From the NCBI RefSeq assembly GCF_946886105.1, contig NZ_CAMPHV010000007.1:62001-126000 (forward strand): DNA of 64,000 nucleotides, written 5' to 3'. The notes beneath the pieces were generated by a model that did not search any database, had not been told where the DNA came from, and worked only from the letters and a program-made list of their open reading frames with translations. Both the position numbers and the translations under genes were made by a program. Position 1 is the stretch's first letter, and each line of letters starts with the position of its first letter. The DNA comes from an uncultured Pseudomonas sp. (GTDB lineage Bacteria; Pseudomonadota; Gammaproteobacteria; Pseudomonadales; Pseudomonadaceae). Below are positions 46,550 to 56,807 of this stretch, piece by piece.

Positions 46550-47416
46550 TCACTCCTCGGCCAGGCCGAACAGGTACTGGCCATAGCCTGTTTTGCCGAA
46601 CAGTTGGGCTTGTTCTAGCAACTGGCGCTTGTCGATCCAACCTTGCTGGTAGGCGATTTCCTCCAGACACGCCACCTTCAGACCCTGGCGATGCTCGATG
46701 GTTTGCACGTATTGCGAGGCGTCCAACAGGCTGTCGTGGGTGCCGGTATCGAGCCAGGCGAAGCCGCGGCCGAAGCGTTCCACGCGCAAATCGCCGCGTT
46801 GCAGATAGGCGTTGTTGACGTCGGTGATTTCCAGCTCGCCGCGTGCCGAGGGCTTCACCGCCTTGGCGATCTCGATCACCTGGTTGTCGTAGAAATACAG
46901 GCCGGTCACCGCATAGCTGGATTTCGGAATGGCCGGTTTTTCCTCGATGGACACGGCGCGGCCGGCGTCATCGAATTCGACCACGCCGAAGCGCTGCGGA
47001 TCCTTGACCCAATAGCCGAACACGGTGGCGCCGTGGGGTTCGGCGGCTGCGCGCAGTAGCTTCTCGGTGAAATGCTGGCCGTGGAAGATATTGTCGCCAA
47101 GGATCAGGCACACCGAATTGGTGCCGATAAACGACTCGCCGATCAAGAACGCCTGGGCCAGGCCGTCCGGCGAAGTTTGCTCGGCATAGCTCAGGTGCAA
47201 GCCGAACTGGCTGCCGTCGCCGAGCATCTTCTGAAAATGCGGCAGATCCACGGGCGTCGAGATGATCAGGATTTCGCGGATGCCGGCGAGCATCAGCACC
47301 GAAATCGGGTAATAGATCATCGGCTTGTCGTAGATCGGCAGCAGCTGCTTGGAAACACCCAGGGTGATCGGATGCAGGCGCGAGCCAGAGCCGCCCGCCA
47401 GAACAATTCCTTTCAT
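46550..47416 (-). CDS. rmlA: Glucose-1-phosphate thymidylyltransferase
   Basis: Makes dTDP-glucose from dTTP and glucose 1-phosphate, the entry step to dTDP-rhamnose. 288 residues with the nucleotidyltransferase signature [20 protein letters not shown] at residues 8-27, [10 protein letters not shown] with the metal-binding Asp, and [19 protein letters not shown]. It is 12 bases downstream of rmlB and 2 bases upstream of rmlC. Confidence 0.96.
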   Translation of the reverse strand: MKGIVLAGGSGSRLHPITLGVSKQLLPIYDKPMIYYPISVLMLAGIREILIISTPVDLPHFQKMLGDGSQFGLHLSYAEQTSPDGLAQAFLIGESFIGTNSVCLILGDNIFHGQHFTEKLLRAAAEPHGATVFGYWVKDPQRFGVVEFDDAGRAVSIEEKPAIPKSSYAVTGLYFYDNQVIEIAKAVKPSARGELEITDVNNAYLQRGDLRVERFGRGFAWLDTGTHDSLLDASQYVQTIEHRQGLKVACLEEIAYQQGWIDKRQLLEQAQLFGKTGYGQYLFGLAEE

Positions 47417-47428
47417 CTACTGCGTTCC

Positions 47429-48484
47429 TTATTCGGGGGCGCCGAGGCGTTCGCGCCTGTAACTGCCGTCCTGCACGTGGCGGCACCAGTCGAGGTTGTC
47501 CAAGTACCAGCGCACGGTCTTGCGCAGGCCGCTGGCGAAGGTTTCTTCCGGCGTCCAGCCCAGTTCGCGTTGGATCTTGCCGGCATCGATGGCATAGCGC
47601 AGATCGTGTCCGGGTCGATCCGGCACGAAGGCGATCAACTCTTTATAGGAGCCGGCTTGCCGGGGTGCCAGTTCATCGAGCAGCTCGCAGATGCCCCGGA
47701 CGACGTCGAGATTCTTCTGCTCGTTATGGCCGCCGATGTTATAGGTTTCGCCGACACGGCCCTCGCTCACGACTTTCAGCAGCGCGCGGGCGTGATCCTC
47801 GACATACAGCCAGTCGCGCACCTGTTGGCCGTTGCCATACACCGGCAGCGGTTTGCCCTCGAGTGCGTTGAGGATCACCAGCGGAATCAACTTTTCCGGG
47901 AAGTGGTAAGGGCCGTAATTGTTCGAGCAATTGGTCAGCAGCACGGGCAGCCCATAGGTGCGATGCCAGGCGCGGACCAGATGATCGGACGCCGCCTTGC
48001 TCGCCGAATAGGGCGAGCTGGGAGCGTAAGGCGTGGTTTCGCTGAACAGCTCGTCGACCCCGTGCAGGTCGCCGTAGACCTCATCGGTGGAAATATGGTG
48101 AAAGCGAAACGCCTGCTTGCGCGTCTCGTCCAGCTGCAGCCAATAGGCGCGGGTGGCTTCGAGCAAGGCATAGGTGCCGACGATATTGGTCTGAATAAAG
48201 GCGGCGGGCCCATCGATGGAACGGTCGACATGGGACTCGGCGGCCAGGTGCATGATGGCTTCGGGCTGGAACTCGGCCAGGACCTGACTCACCCGTTCGC
48301 CGTCGGCGATATCGGCCTGGACGAACTGATAGCGCGGGTTCTGCGCGATGCTGGTCAGGGACTGCAGATTGCCGGCGTAGGTCAGCTTGTCGAGGTTGAG
48401 TACTTGATGCCGGGTGTGCTCGATCAGGTGGCGAACCAGCGCCGAGCCGATAAAGCCGGCGCCGCCGGTGATAAGGATACGCAT
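47429..48484 (-). CDS. rmlB: dTDP-glucose 4,6-dehydratase
   Basis: Second step of dTDP-L-rhamnose synthesis. The start at 48484 ([20 protein letters not shown], 351 residues) is the canonical N-terminus; an ATG 60 bases upstream is less likely. Motifs: GGAGFIG Rossmann loop, [41 protein letters not shown] (YxxxK) and [17 protein letters not shown]. It is the first gene of the rml operon. Its promoter should lie in the long upstream gap. Confidence 0.96.
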   Translation of the reverse strand: MRILITGGAGFIGSALVRHLIEHTRHQVLNLDKLTYAGNLQSLTSIAQNPRYQFVQADIADGERVSQVLAEFQPEAIMHLAAESHVDRSIDGPAAFIQTNIVGTYALLEATRAYWLQLDETRKQAFRFHHISTDEVYGDLHGVDELFSETTPYAPSSPYSASKAASDHLVRAWHRTYGLPVLLTNCSNNYGPYHFPEKLIPLVILNALEGKPLPVYGNGQQVRDWLYVEDHARALLKVVSEGRVGETYNIGGHNEQKNLDVVRGICELLDELAPRQAGSYKELIAFVPDRPGHDLRYAIDAGKIQRELGWTPEETFASGLRKTVRWYLDNLDWCRHVQDGSYRRERLGAPE

Positions 48485-49192
48485 TGGCTGCTGCTCGTTA
48501 AAATAAGGACGCCCGTCGAGGCGTCTTGAATTTGCCTGCTGCACAGCAGCTACTGTAGCTGCATACTGATATCGGTATATTGTGTTATGCGGGTTATGAG
48601 CCGCATCGCCTATGGCTTAGTTCCGTCGCTGATTTGACGCCGGGTTAGCGACGGTTGGTGTTTTCTAAAGTCGATAGGCGCTTTCTGGATTTAGGTGATC
48701 TCCACGAAGGCAGGCTAAGGCATTTCCACGGCTAGTGTCTCGTCAGGCTTCGCATAGGACAAATTTGCCAATGGGTCGGGCGGCGTTGCTCGGTCACTCG
48801 GCTGTCTCGGTTCAAGCTGTATTGAACGTCTCATGCCGGTCAATAGTTGACTGGTTGCCGTATCGACCGAGATCTTTGCTTTTACCTGCTCGGTGACATT
48901 TGCAAATGTCTGACATTGCCACAGGCAGTAGCAACCCGCGATAGTCGAAGATGCTGCGTAACGGGCAAAGCGTTTGATGGTTAACGACTATTCCATTAAA
49001 TAGTGGCTGTTCTTTGGTGTTACATGAGGTTTATTGTGACCTGCCATGTACCACATTACCGCTATGAGGGGCGGGAAAAGCACGGCGATCCATCGATAGT
49101 TCTTGCAAGTTAAAGCGCGCTGAAATCTATCCATCGCAATATCGTCGGTCAAGCGTGCCTCCATGCTTGCGTCAGTTCTTGCTGGGTAAGAC
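48485..49192. other. Long intergenic region upstream of the rml operon, with a perfect palindrome
   Basis: About 700 bp with no convincing gene, lower in GC than its surroundings. It contains a 16-bp perfect palindrome GACATTTGCAAATGTC at 48895-48910 and the inverted-repeat stretch CCGTCGCTGATTTG / GGGTTAGCGACGG near 48628-48653. A short frame at 48988-49134 would encode a 48-residue peptide with one hydrophobic helix, but it has no ribosome-binding site. The region should hold the rmlB promoter. Confidence 0.5.
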
Positions 49193-49876
49193 TCAGGCAA
49201 TACGCCGACGGCGGCGCACCACCGCACCAAATCCGAGAGCGGATAACATCAGCAGCGCTGTGCCGGGCAGCGGTACGGACGACACCGTGATCAGGTTCTG
49301 GCTGGATTTTTTGTCCTGCAGAATGCCATCGTAGAAGTAGCTGATTTTATAGTTGCCGGTATTCTGGCCGTCTAGTTTCAGCCATTCGCCCGCCAAGGCT
49401 TGTGCGTTGCCGAAACCAGTGGCCTTGAATGCGCCATTGGCCAGGCTATAGCCGCCACCGGTATCTGTGACGATTTCCCATATGGCCAGTTGGAAGGCGA
49501 CTGAGGTCCTCTTATCGGTAACCTGGGCATAGCGCTGATTGGCCAGTTTTTGCAGATCATCAAAGCGGTTGAGCGAGCTGGGGTTGCCGATGGTGTATTC
49601 GAACTGGTCGTTGAGCGAATGGAACACATCCACGCACCAGGCGATTAGCGACTGACCGGTGCTCGTTTCAAGCATGTCGAAGCCGCCTGCAGCTACCTTT
49701 TTGGATTCGAGGCCATTCTTTAGTGGGTTGAAGTCAGCCCGGATCGTACCGTTTAGGGAGCCGTAGGCGGCGCCTTGATAGTGCAATGTGGTGCTGGCGG
49801 CGACGACTTGGTGGCTGGCAGAAACCAGCCCGCAAAGCAGGAGGGCGTTGAGCACCCTGAATAGTCGTGATTGCAT
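49193..49876 (-). CDS. VPLPG-CTERM sorted surface protein with thioester-like motif
   Basis: Exported protein of 227 residues: signal peptide at 1-27, a beta-rich domain, then a sorting tail with VPLPG at 201-205, a hydrophobic helix (TALLMLSALGFGAVV) and an Arg cluster, the tripartite signal cleaved by exosortases. C81 in SLIAWCVDVFH and Q129 in VAFQLAIWEIV are placed like the Cys and Gln that form an internal thioester in surface adhesins; that is inference. Function otherwise unknown. It is divergent from the exosortase gene, with 173 bp between them. Confidence 0.85.
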   Translation of the reverse strand: MQSRLFRVLNALLLCGLVSASHQVVAASTTLHYQGAAYGSLNGTIRADFNPLKNGLESKKVAAGGFDMLETSTGQSLIAWCVDVFHSLNDQFEYTIGNPSSLNRFDDLQKLANQRYAQVTDKRTSVAFQLAIWEIVTDTGGGYSLANGAFKATGFGNAQALAGEWLKLDGQNTGNYKISYFYDGILQDKKSSQNLITVSSVPLPGTALLMLSALGFGAVVRRRRRIA

Positions 49877-50049
49877 CTCGGCACCAAAATAGTAACGAAG
49901 TTAAAGAATATAAAGCGAATGATATTGTAGTGATACCATGCATTGCTAGCATATTGTGTAAATACAGCAAAAAATTGACACTGGCGCCTCAGGATTCGCT
50001 ACATGCGTGTTGCCATGCGGGATTGCAGTCAGTTGATGAAGGATCTCTT

Positions 50050-51606
50050 ATGGGCGAATCAGTGATCGGCAGGATCGGCGGCACGGCTATTGTATTTTCG
50101 GTCGCCATTTTTTTGGCGCTCTTCGCCTATTTTGGTGGTTTGCTCGAGCTGGCTAGTCGCTGGGGTAAGCAGGAGGAATATAGCCACGGTTTTTTCATTC
50201 CGCTGATAAGCCTGTGGCTGCTCTGGCAGCGCCGCAGTGCGTTGAGCGAAAGTATCGGTAAGCCCTCCTGGTCTGGCCTCTTGCTGCTGTTAGTCGCGCT
50301 CGCGGCGCTGTTGATGGGCGAGCTGACCGCCATCTTCATTCTTGTGCAGTACGGATTTCTTCTGTGTCTGCTGGCCTTGGTGCTCTGTCTGGGTGGTAGG
50401 CCGCTGCTACGTGTGACGCTTTTGCCGCTGCTGCTGCTGATTTTCGCTATCCCGTTGCCCTACTTCGTTGACTCGCAACTCTCCTGGCGCCTGCAGTTAG
50501 TGTCATCGGAAATTGGAGTATGGGTGCTCAGGGCGCTGGATATATCGGTGTACCTCGAAGGCAATATTATCGACCTGGGTTCCTATCGCCTGCAGGTGGT
50601 AGAAGCGTGCAGTGGCTTGCGATATCTCTATCCGTTGCTGAGCATCGGCTTCTTGATGGGCTACATGTTTCGTGGCCCGCTATGGCAGCGAGTGGTGCTG
50701 TTTCTGTCCACCGTTCCTATCACTGTGCTGATGAACAGCTTAAGGATTGCCGCAGTCGGCATGCTGGTGGAGCGCTGGGGCATCGGTATGGCAGATGGCT
50801 TTCTGCATTATTTCGAAGGCTGGTTAATTTTTATGGCCTGCCTGTGTTTCTTGTTGGCAGAGGTTTGGCTGTTCGAGCGCTTTGGTGCTCGGAGGGCCGT
50901 ACTCGATGTACTGCACTTTCCCTCTATTCGTGGTGCCGGCGCGATTTCTGCGCCGAAACTCATGGGCCATCCATTGGTTTTTACATTACCGATTCTGCTG
51001 GTGGCCAGTGTGCTGGTAAGTAGTGTAAGCGAACGTGAGGAATTGCCCCTGGATCGTCTGCCACTGACGGCGTTTCCGCTGCTGTTGGATGAGTGGCGGG
51101 CCAGCGAGAGCCGATTGGAGGCCGAAGTCGAGGCGAGCCTGGGGCTCGATGATTACGTCATTGCGGATTACCGCCGTGGTGAGGCCGATGTGGTTAACTT
51201 CTATGCCGCTTTCTACGGCTCCCAGCGTAAAGGTGTTTCCCCCCATTCGCCGCAGGTATGCATTCCCGGCGGTGGTTGGCTAATTACCGGGTTGAGTCGT
51301 ATGCCGGTGACCCTGGCGTTTTCGAGTGACGGCGGTTTCGAGGTGAATCGCGTGATAATCGAGCGCGGTGGGCATAGGCAGTTGGTGTATTACTGGTTCG
51401 AGCAGCGTGGTCGGCGTATTGCCAACGAATATTGGATGAAATGGTACCTGCTGGTGGATGCTTTGCTGCGTAATCGCAGCGATGGTGCGTTGGTACGGGT
51501 CACCACGCCTATAGGGGCTCTTGAAGCTCCGACCGATGCAGATCGGCGCTTACAGGACTTTATGAAACTTGCTGTGCCGCGTTTGGCGGCTCATGTCCCG
51601 CATTGA
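50050..51606 (+). CDS. xrtD: Exosortase (XrtD-type) fused to EpsI domain
   Basis: Membrane transpeptidase-like protease that processes VPLPA/PEP-CTERM proteins at the inner membrane. The start at 50050 (MGESVIGRIGGTAIVFSVAI, 518 residues) has AAGGAT upstream. Residues 1-280 hold about eight helices with the catalytic residues C187 (VVEACSGLRYLYPLL), R232 (VLMNSLRIAAVG) and H253 (ADGFLHYFEGW). Residues about 305-518 form a periplasmic EpsI-type domain (PQVCIPGGGWLITGLSRMP). This fusion and the VPLPA-type substrates nearby point to exosortase D. The TPR gene follows. Confidence 0.92.
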   Translation: MGESVIGRIGGTAIVFSVAIFLALFAYFGGLLELASRWGKQEEYSHGFFIPLISLWLLWQRRSALSESIGKPSWSGLLLLLVALAALLMGELTAIFILVQYGFLLCLLALVLCLGGRPLLRVTLLPLLLLIFAIPLPYFVDSQLSWRLQLVSSEIGVWVLRALDISVYLEGNIIDLGSYRLQVVEACSGLRYLYPLLSIGFLMGYMFRGPLWQRVVLFLSTVPITVLMNSLRIAAVGMLVERWGIGMADGFLHYFEGWLIFMACLCFLLAEVWLFERFGARRAVLDVLHFPSIRGAGAISAPKLMGHPLVFTLPILLVASVLVSSVSEREELPLDRLPLTAFPLLLDEWRASESRLEAEVEASLGLDDYVIADYRRGEADVVNFYAAFYGSQRKGVSPHSPQVCIPGGGWLITGLSRMPVTLAFSSDGGFEVNRVIIERGGHRQLVYYWFEQRGRRIANEYWMKWYLLVDALLRNRSDGALVRVTTPIGALEAPTDADRRLQDFMKLAVPRLAAHVPH

Positions 51607-51625
51607 TTTACAGGGGTTTGCTCAG

Positions 51626-54031
51626 ATGACGATGCAATGGAGTAATTTTGGTAAGGACGTTCGCGGCATTCTGTTGGCAGCCTGTTTTGTCGGGGTGGTG
51701 GCCTGTTCTTCGCCGGAAGAAAAGGCCATTAAATATTATGAAAAAGGCTTGGCGCTGATGGAGCAGGGTGAGTTGCTCAAGGCGCGTATCGAGCTACAGA
51801 ATGCCTTGCAAATCAGGCCTGATCTGACGGCAGCATGGTTTGCCCTCGCTCAGATCGCCGAGCAGCAAGGCGACTGGGAAAAACTGTTCGGCTTGCTGAA
51901 CAAGGTTGTCGATCATGATCCTCAGCATCTGGATACTCAGATAAAGCTGGGGCGGATGCTGCTGGCGGCCGGTCGGCTGGACAGGGCGTTGGCCGCGAGT
52001 GACCTCACCTTCGCCATGGCGCCGGATAACGCCGAGGTGCTCGGGTTGCGAGCCGGCGTGCTGTACAAGCTGGATGACAAGGCTGGAGCGGTTGCCCAGG
52101 CCAATGCGGCTCTGGCAATAAGCCCGATCAATATCGACGCGCTGGTGGTGCTGGCTACTGAGCGTCTGGCGGCAAGCGATGCCGCAAAAGCCATTGAGTA
52201 TCTGGATCGCGGTCTGCAGGTCAACGACAAGAACATCGCCCTGCAACTGATAAAGGTGCAGGCCCTGGAGTCGCTGGCGCAAACGGAATCCTCCGAGGCT
52301 ATTTTTCGTAAGTTGATCGCGCTCTATCCTGAGACCAGAGCTCTGCGCCATACGCTTGCGCAGTTCTACTTGTTGCATGGGCGGGCGGATGCGGCGGAAG
52401 CCGAATACCGGGCTATTGCGGCGGAGAACCCGCATGACGTCCAGGCGCGCCTGGATGTGGTGCGTTTTATCGGTAGCGTCAAAGGGGCGCAAGCGGCGCT
52501 TGAGCATTTGCAGGCCATGATCGCTGAGGACGCTAGCAGCAATGAACTGAGTTTTGCATTGGTTGATATGCAGCAGTCCCGGGGTGATCAGGTTGCCGCC
52601 GAGGCGGTCTTGCGTGCCATCATCGCCAGGTCTGGCGATACGCCTGATGCCATCAAAGCCAAGGGTTTGCTGGCGGGCATGCTGTTGTTGAATGGCGACA
52701 AGCCGGCCGCGCAGAGGCTGATCGACGAAGTACTCGCCGGGGATCAGCGCAATGAGCAGGGTTTGCTGCTCAAGGCTGGGTTGGCGATAGACGAGCGTCA
52801 GTTCGATCAGGCCGTTGCCGATTTGCGCACCATTCTCCGCGACTCACCTAACTCTCCTCGTGCGCTGCTGATGTTGGCCAAGGCCCACGAGCTCACGGGG
52901 TCGGTCGAGCTTGCCCAGGAAAATTATCTGAAGGCGTATGAGGTCGGCAAGCCGGCTCTGCAATTCGGCATGGCTTATGCGGAATTCCTGTTGCAGCGCG
53001 GCCAGATGGCCCGTGCAGAAACTATTGCGTCCGAGGTATTGCAGGCGCATGTGAACCATGCGCCTGCCCTGCGCGTGCTGGCGCAGGCTCGGATCAATCA
53101 GGGTAATTGGGTGGGTGCGCAGGCGGTGGCGGATGACCTGCAGGCGCTGTCGGGCCAGGAACAAACGGCCGAGCAGATCCGCGGCACCATCTTTGCGGCA
53201 CGCAAGGATTACTCGGAAAGCATTGCCGCTTTTCGGCGCGCCTACGATGCCGCGCCCGCAGACGCTCAGCCGATGCAGGCATTGATACGCTCCTACCTGC
53301 TGGCGGGCAAGGCCAACGAGGCAAAGGATTTCCTGCGCTCGGTGATTGAGGTAAGCCCGAACAATGCCCGCGCGCTTTTGCTACTGGGCGAGCTGCATGC
53401 GTCGAGCAAGGATGACTCTGCAGCGATTCAGGTCTTCCAGCAGGTTATTGGCTTGCAACCGCAACAGGCGGCCGCTTATGTCGGCCTCGCCAATTTACAT
53501 GTGCGCGCCGGGCGTATTTCCGAGGCGGAGCAGGTTATTGCACAGGGCCTTGTGCAGGCTCCGGGAGATTTCGAATTACTACTGGCAAGGGCAGGTATCC
53601 TTGAGTTGTCCGGGCGCTTCGCTGAGGCAGTTGGCGTCTATGAGGCGCTGCACAAGGATCATCCGGGCTCCGATGTTGCGGTCAACAACCTAGCCAGCCT
53701 GCTCAGCGAGCATAGTACCGAACAAGCGAGTTGGGCGCGTGCATACGAGCTGGCTCAGCGCTTCAAACGCAGCGATGTGCCCTACTTCAAGGACACCCTC
53801 GGTTGGGCGGCTTATCGGCTCGGTAAGGTCGAAGAGGGGTTGGCGTTGATCGAGGATGCGGCGCGCCAGTTACCTGAGCAGCCGGTCTTTCGTTATCACC
53901 TCGGCATGAGCTACGCGGCCTTGAGTAGAAAAGAGCAGGCGCGTCTGGAGTTGGAGAAGGCGCTTGAGTTGAGTCAGGGGAATAGCGCTCACGACGTCGA
54001 GAGGATTCGCGAAGCGCTGAAAGCGCTGTAA
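51626..54031 (+). CDS. PEP-CTERM system TPR-repeat lipoprotein (PrsT-like)
   Basis: Large TPR protein found with exosortase loci, presumably a scaffold for polymer synthesis or export. The start at 51626 (MTMQWSNFGKDVRGILLAAC) is chosen because AGGGG lies upstream; ATG 51593 is an alternative. Lipobox VVAC puts the lipidated Cys at residue 27. From residue 30 to the end it is nearly all TPR helices (for example YYEKGLALMEQGELLKARIE, WFALAQIAEQQGDWEKLFGL), about 20 repeats in 801 residues. It lies 19 bases downstream of xrtD and 21 bases before the ATPase gene. Confidence 0.9.
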   Translation: MTMQWSNFGKDVRGILLAACFVGVVACSSPEEKAIKYYEKGLALMEQGELLKARIELQNALQIRPDLTAAWFALAQIAEQQGDWEKLFGLLNKVVDHDPQHLDTQIKLGRMLLAAGRLDRALAASDLTFAMAPDNAEVLGLRAGVLYKLDDKAGAVAQANAALAISPINIDALVVLATERLAASDAAKAIEYLDRGLQVNDKNIALQLIKVQALESLAQTESSEAIFRKLIALYPETRALRHTLAQFYLLHGRADAAEAEYRAIAAENPHDVQARLDVVRFIGSVKGAQAALEHLQAMIAEDASSNELSFALVDMQQSRGDQVAAEAVLRAIIARSGDTPDAIKAKGLLAGMLLLNGDKPAAQRLIDEVLAGDQRNEQGLLLKAGLAIDERQFDQAVADLRTILRDSPNSPRALLMLAKAHELTGSVELAQENYLKAYEVGKPALQFGMAYAEFLLQRGQMARAETIASEVLQAHVNHAPALRVLAQARINQGNWVGAQAVADDLQALSGQEQTAEQIRGTIFAARKDYSESIAAFRRAYDAAPADAQPMQALIRSYLLAGKANEAKDFLRSVIEVSPNNARALLLLGELHASSKDDSAAIQVFQQVIGLQPQQAAAYVGLANLHVRAGRISEAEQVIAQGLVQAPGDFELLLARAGILELSGRFAEAVGVYEALHKDHPGSDVAVNNLASLLSEHSTEQASWARAYELAQRFKRSDVPYFKDTLGWAAYRLGKVEEGLALIEDAARQLPEQPVFRYHLGMSYAALSRKEQARLELEKALELSQGNSAHDVERIREALKAL

Positions 54032-54052
54032 TACGATCAAGGCCACCTATAT

Positions 54053-54874
54053 ATGTACGAAGCGTTCTACGGTCTGCAGGAAAAGCCGTTTTCCATCCAG
54101 CCAGACCCTGGGTTCCTGTTTATGGGCAGGCGGCACAGCATGGCATATGCCATGCTGGAGTACGGCGTTGCCAACAGGGCGGGCTTCACCGTTATCAGTG
54201 GCGAAATTGGTTGCGGCAAGACAACCCTGATCCGCAACCTGCTCAGCAACCTCGACGCGCAGATGCTGGTTGGGCTGGTCAGCAATACCCATCAAGACAT
54301 CACCGACTTGCTTGAATGGGTGATGCTTGCCTTTGGTCTGCCCTACGAGGGGCTATCGAAAGTAGCCCTATACGATACCTTTCAGCAATTTCTGGTGCGT
54401 CAGTACGCTGCTGGTAAGCGCGTGCTGCTGATCGTCGACGAGGCGCAGAACCTGAGTCCCGGCGCTCTAGAGTCGCTACGTGTGTTGTCGAATATAAACG
54501 CCGATAAAGACCAGCTTCTGCAGGTGATTCTGGTTGGACAGCCGCAGTTGAAAGAGTTAATACGTCGCCCGGAGCTGCGGCAGCTGAGGCAGCGGGTCTC
54601 CTCGCATTTCTTTATCCCGCCGCTGGAAACGGCTGAGGTTGCCAGCTACATCACCCACCGGTTGGCGATTGCCGGACGGGTAGAGCCGTTATTTACGGCT
54701 GAGGCATTCGCACGTATCGCTCAGCTGGCAGGAGGCATTCCGCGCAGCATAAACATCCTTTGCGATACCGCGTTGGTATATGGGTTCTCCGAGGCATTCA
54801 CCCTAATCGATGTGGGAATCATCGATGAAGTGCTCAAGGATCAGGCTGAGTTTGGGGTTTTTTCTATGTTCTGA
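54053..54874 (+). CDS. Exosortase-associated ExeA/GspA-like ATPase
   Basis: AAA-type ATPase of 273 residues resembling ExeA and the ATPases that accompany PEP-CTERM loci. Starts MYEAFYGLQEKPFSIQPDPG, Walker A GEIGCGKTT at 50-58, Walker B VLLIVDEAQNL near 123-133, sensor region QVILVGQPQLKELIRRPELR, and a C-terminal lid with GGIPRSINILCDTALVYG. There is no peptidoglycan-binding or membrane segment after the ATPase core. 234 bp of non-coding sequence follows before the sugar transferase gene. Confidence 0.9.
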   Translation: MYEAFYGLQEKPFSIQPDPGFLFMGRRHSMAYAMLEYGVANRAGFTVISGEIGCGKTTLIRNLLSNLDAQMLVGLVSNTHQDITDLLEWVMLAFGLPYEGLSKVALYDTFQQFLVRQYAAGKRVLLIVDEAQNLSPGALESLRVLSNINADKDQLLQVILVGQPQLKELIRRPELRQLRQRVSSHFFIPPLETAEVASYITHRLAIAGRVEPLFTAEAFARIAQLAGGIPRSINILCDTALVYGFSEAFTLIDVGIIDEVLKDQAEFGVFSMF

Positions 54875-55108
54875 TGCACCTGCTGTGTCGTCTTGTTGGG
54901 CAAAAATTATTGCCAGGCGCTGGTGGTCAAGCGGTGTGTTTCCAAGCTCTATCCTGTTCCAGTATATTCGCCAGCGCCGAAGCGCCGTCTCTGACTGTCA
55001 AGTGTGCGGATCTGTATTAGTGATCGGTAATCCCAGAGTGCTGTTTTTATTGCCCCTGTCGTGTATTGGGTGGGAAACGCTAGTGCCTCAAATTAATGTG
55101 GTCTCGTC

Positions 55109-56536
55109 ATGACATTTCAGCCTAGTGGGCGCCGCTCGATACTCCAGCGGCGAAGCAGTACCAGCAACAGCATCCAGGCGGGGCTCGATGGTATGGCGGT
55201 AACCGGCGTCGCCTGGTGGCTGGTCGACTACCACATCGGCTTCCTCACACCGGCCTATGTGATCATGATCCTGCTTCTGCTGGGTGCGCTGGCGGTGGTA
55301 TATGACCACTATGCGATTTACCGGAGCAATGTCGGTTTCACCCTCAAGGCGTTCAAGCTCTTCAAGGCTTGGACTGCCACTTTTGCCTTTCTTGTAGCCA
55401 TGGCTTTTTTGACCAAGCAAAGCGAGCAGTACTCGCGCATGTTGGTGGCGCAGTTATTTCTGGGGGGGTTATTAGTCCAGTTGCTGTTGCATGTGGCCAT
55501 GCGTGAGGTGCAGAAAAAGCTCTTGAATCACCCGGATCAGCTGGATAACGCATTGATTATCGGTTCGGGGCGCTTGGCTAATTTTCTTCACCAGAAAATC
55601 AGCAACAACCCTTGGCTCGGTCAGCGGATGGTGGGTTGCGTATTGATCAAGGCGGGCGGTGAGCCCGCAGGGGCGACCGCTGAAATTGACCCCCGCCATC
55701 CGACGATACTGGGCAACATTACCGATCTCGACGTGTTGGTCGAGCGGCATGCCATCCGTAGCGTCTACTTCGTCACGCCTCTGGATGCCTCCGAGGTAAT
55801 TGAGGAGGTTTACCTAAGGCTGCTCGATAAGCACATCGCGGTCAATTGGGTGCCGGACATCTTTTCGCTGCGATTGATCAACCACAGTGTTCGCGAAATC
55901 GCTGGCATTCCTGTGCTGACCTTGTCTGAAACCCCGCTGATGGGGATGCGCCTGTTTCTGAAGAATCTTGAGGACAGGCTGCTGGCTTCCCTCGCCTTGA
56001 TACTGGTAGCGCCGCTGCTCATGGTCATCGCCATCGCCATCAAGCTCGATAGTCCTGGGCCGGTATTTTTCCGTCAGGAGCGCATGGGTTGGAGCGGTGG
56101 GATTTTCCGCATCTGGAAATTCCGCAGTATGGTCGTCCACCAGGCAGAGAACGGTATCGTCAAACAAGCTCAAAAGAACGACCCGCGGGTGACCCGAGTG
56201 GGGGCCTTCATTCGCCGAACGAGTCTGGATGAGCTGCCGCAATTATTTAATGTTTTGCTGGGTGAAATGTCTCTGGTAGGGCCTCGCCCTCACGCCATTC
56301 AACATGATGAGGAGTATTCGGACAGTATCGTCGACTACTTTGCTCGTCATCATATCAAGCCAGGCATTACTGGCCTGGCTCAGGTGCGTGGCTTTCGCGG
56401 TGAGACGCGGGATATCGAGCAGATGATTCAGCGCGTTGAGTCCGATATCGAATACATCAACAACTGGTCGCTCTGGCTCGATTTCATCATTTTATTGCGC
56501 ACCGTGTTTGCCTTTACGGGTAAGCATGCCTACTAA
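55109..56536 (+). CDS. Undecaprenyl-phosphate sugar phosphotransferase (WcaJ/EpsB type)
   Basis: Initiates exopolysaccharide repeat-unit assembly by moving a sugar phosphate onto undecaprenyl phosphate. 475 residues: four or five N-terminal TM helices, a CoA-binding-like Rossmann region ([20 protein letters not shown]), a re-entrant membrane helix ([20 protein letters not shown]) and the catalytic domain with [28 protein letters not shown] and LVGPRPHAI. The C-terminus is [18 protein letters not shown]. Shine-Dalgarno before the ATG is poor. The donor sugar is probably glucose or galactose, not proven. Confidence 0.93.
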   Translation: MTFQPSGRRSILQRRSSTSNSIQAGLDGMAVTGVAWWLVDYHIGFLTPAYVIMILLLLGALAVVYDHYAIYRSNVGFTLKAFKLFKAWTATFAFLVAMAFLTKQSEQYSRMLVAQLFLGGLLVQLLLHVAMREVQKKLLNHPDQLDNALIIGSGRLANFLHQKISNNPWLGQRMVGCVLIKAGGEPAGATAEIDPRHPTILGNITDLDVLVERHAIRSVYFVTPLDASEVIEEVYLRLLDKHIAVNWVPDIFSLRLINHSVREIAGIPVLTLSETPLMGMRLFLKNLEDRLLASLALILVAPLLMVIAIAIKLDSPGPVFFRQERMGWSGGIFRIWKFRSMVVHQAENGIVKQAQKNDPRVTRVGAFIRRTSLDELPQLFNVLLGEMSLVGPRPHAIQHDEEYSDSIVDYFARHHIKPGITGLAQVRGFRGETRDIEQMIQRVESDIEYINNWSLWLDFIILLRTVFAFTGKHAY

Positions 56537-56664
56537 CCAGCAGGTCGTTGCTGGAATCCGGCAGGCCCTTAAGGGTGGGCGCAACAACCTGCTGCCAGAG
56601 CGCAGGCGCTGAGGCAGGGCTAGCCGCTAGCTCGCTGTCGACCCCATTGAGGGGTGACGTATAT

Positions 56665-56751
56665 TTGACATATCTGTCAATTTTTCTGTGCTTGCTCTTT
56701 GATCGACGTGATGTTGACGTGATGGCTTTATGCTTATAGGATCGCCATCAC
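56665..56751 (+). promoter_or_regulatory. Repeat-rich control region before two CTERM protein genes
   Basis: Within the 271-bp gap: TTGACA-TATC-TGTCAA followed by TTTTT (56665-56685), a pair of direct repeats GACGTGATG at 56705-56713 and 56716-56724 (period 11, one helical turn), and an inverted repeat GTGATGGC (56719-56726) / GCCATCAC (56744-56751). The hairpin with T-run may end the upstream operon, and the 11-bp spaced repeats look like an activator or repressor site. The GC content here is much lower than in the flanking genes. Confidence 0.5.
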
Positions 56752-56807
56752 TTGTCAACTGTACCTCCGTACGACCACGGAATATTCCTCTGCACAGGGA
56801 TTGTGTT

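Noticed and set aside
48988..49230. Small minus ORF with one hydrophobic helix
   Set aside because: No ribosome-binding site for any in-frame start, overlaps the CTERM gene end in its longer form, and shows no recognisable family. Left as part of the intergenic entry.
49877..50049. Sigma-54 promoter for the exosortase or the divergent CTERM gene
   Set aside because: Exosortase loci are often RpoN-controlled, so I scanned the 173-bp divergent gap for GG-N10-GC on both strands and found no acceptable match.
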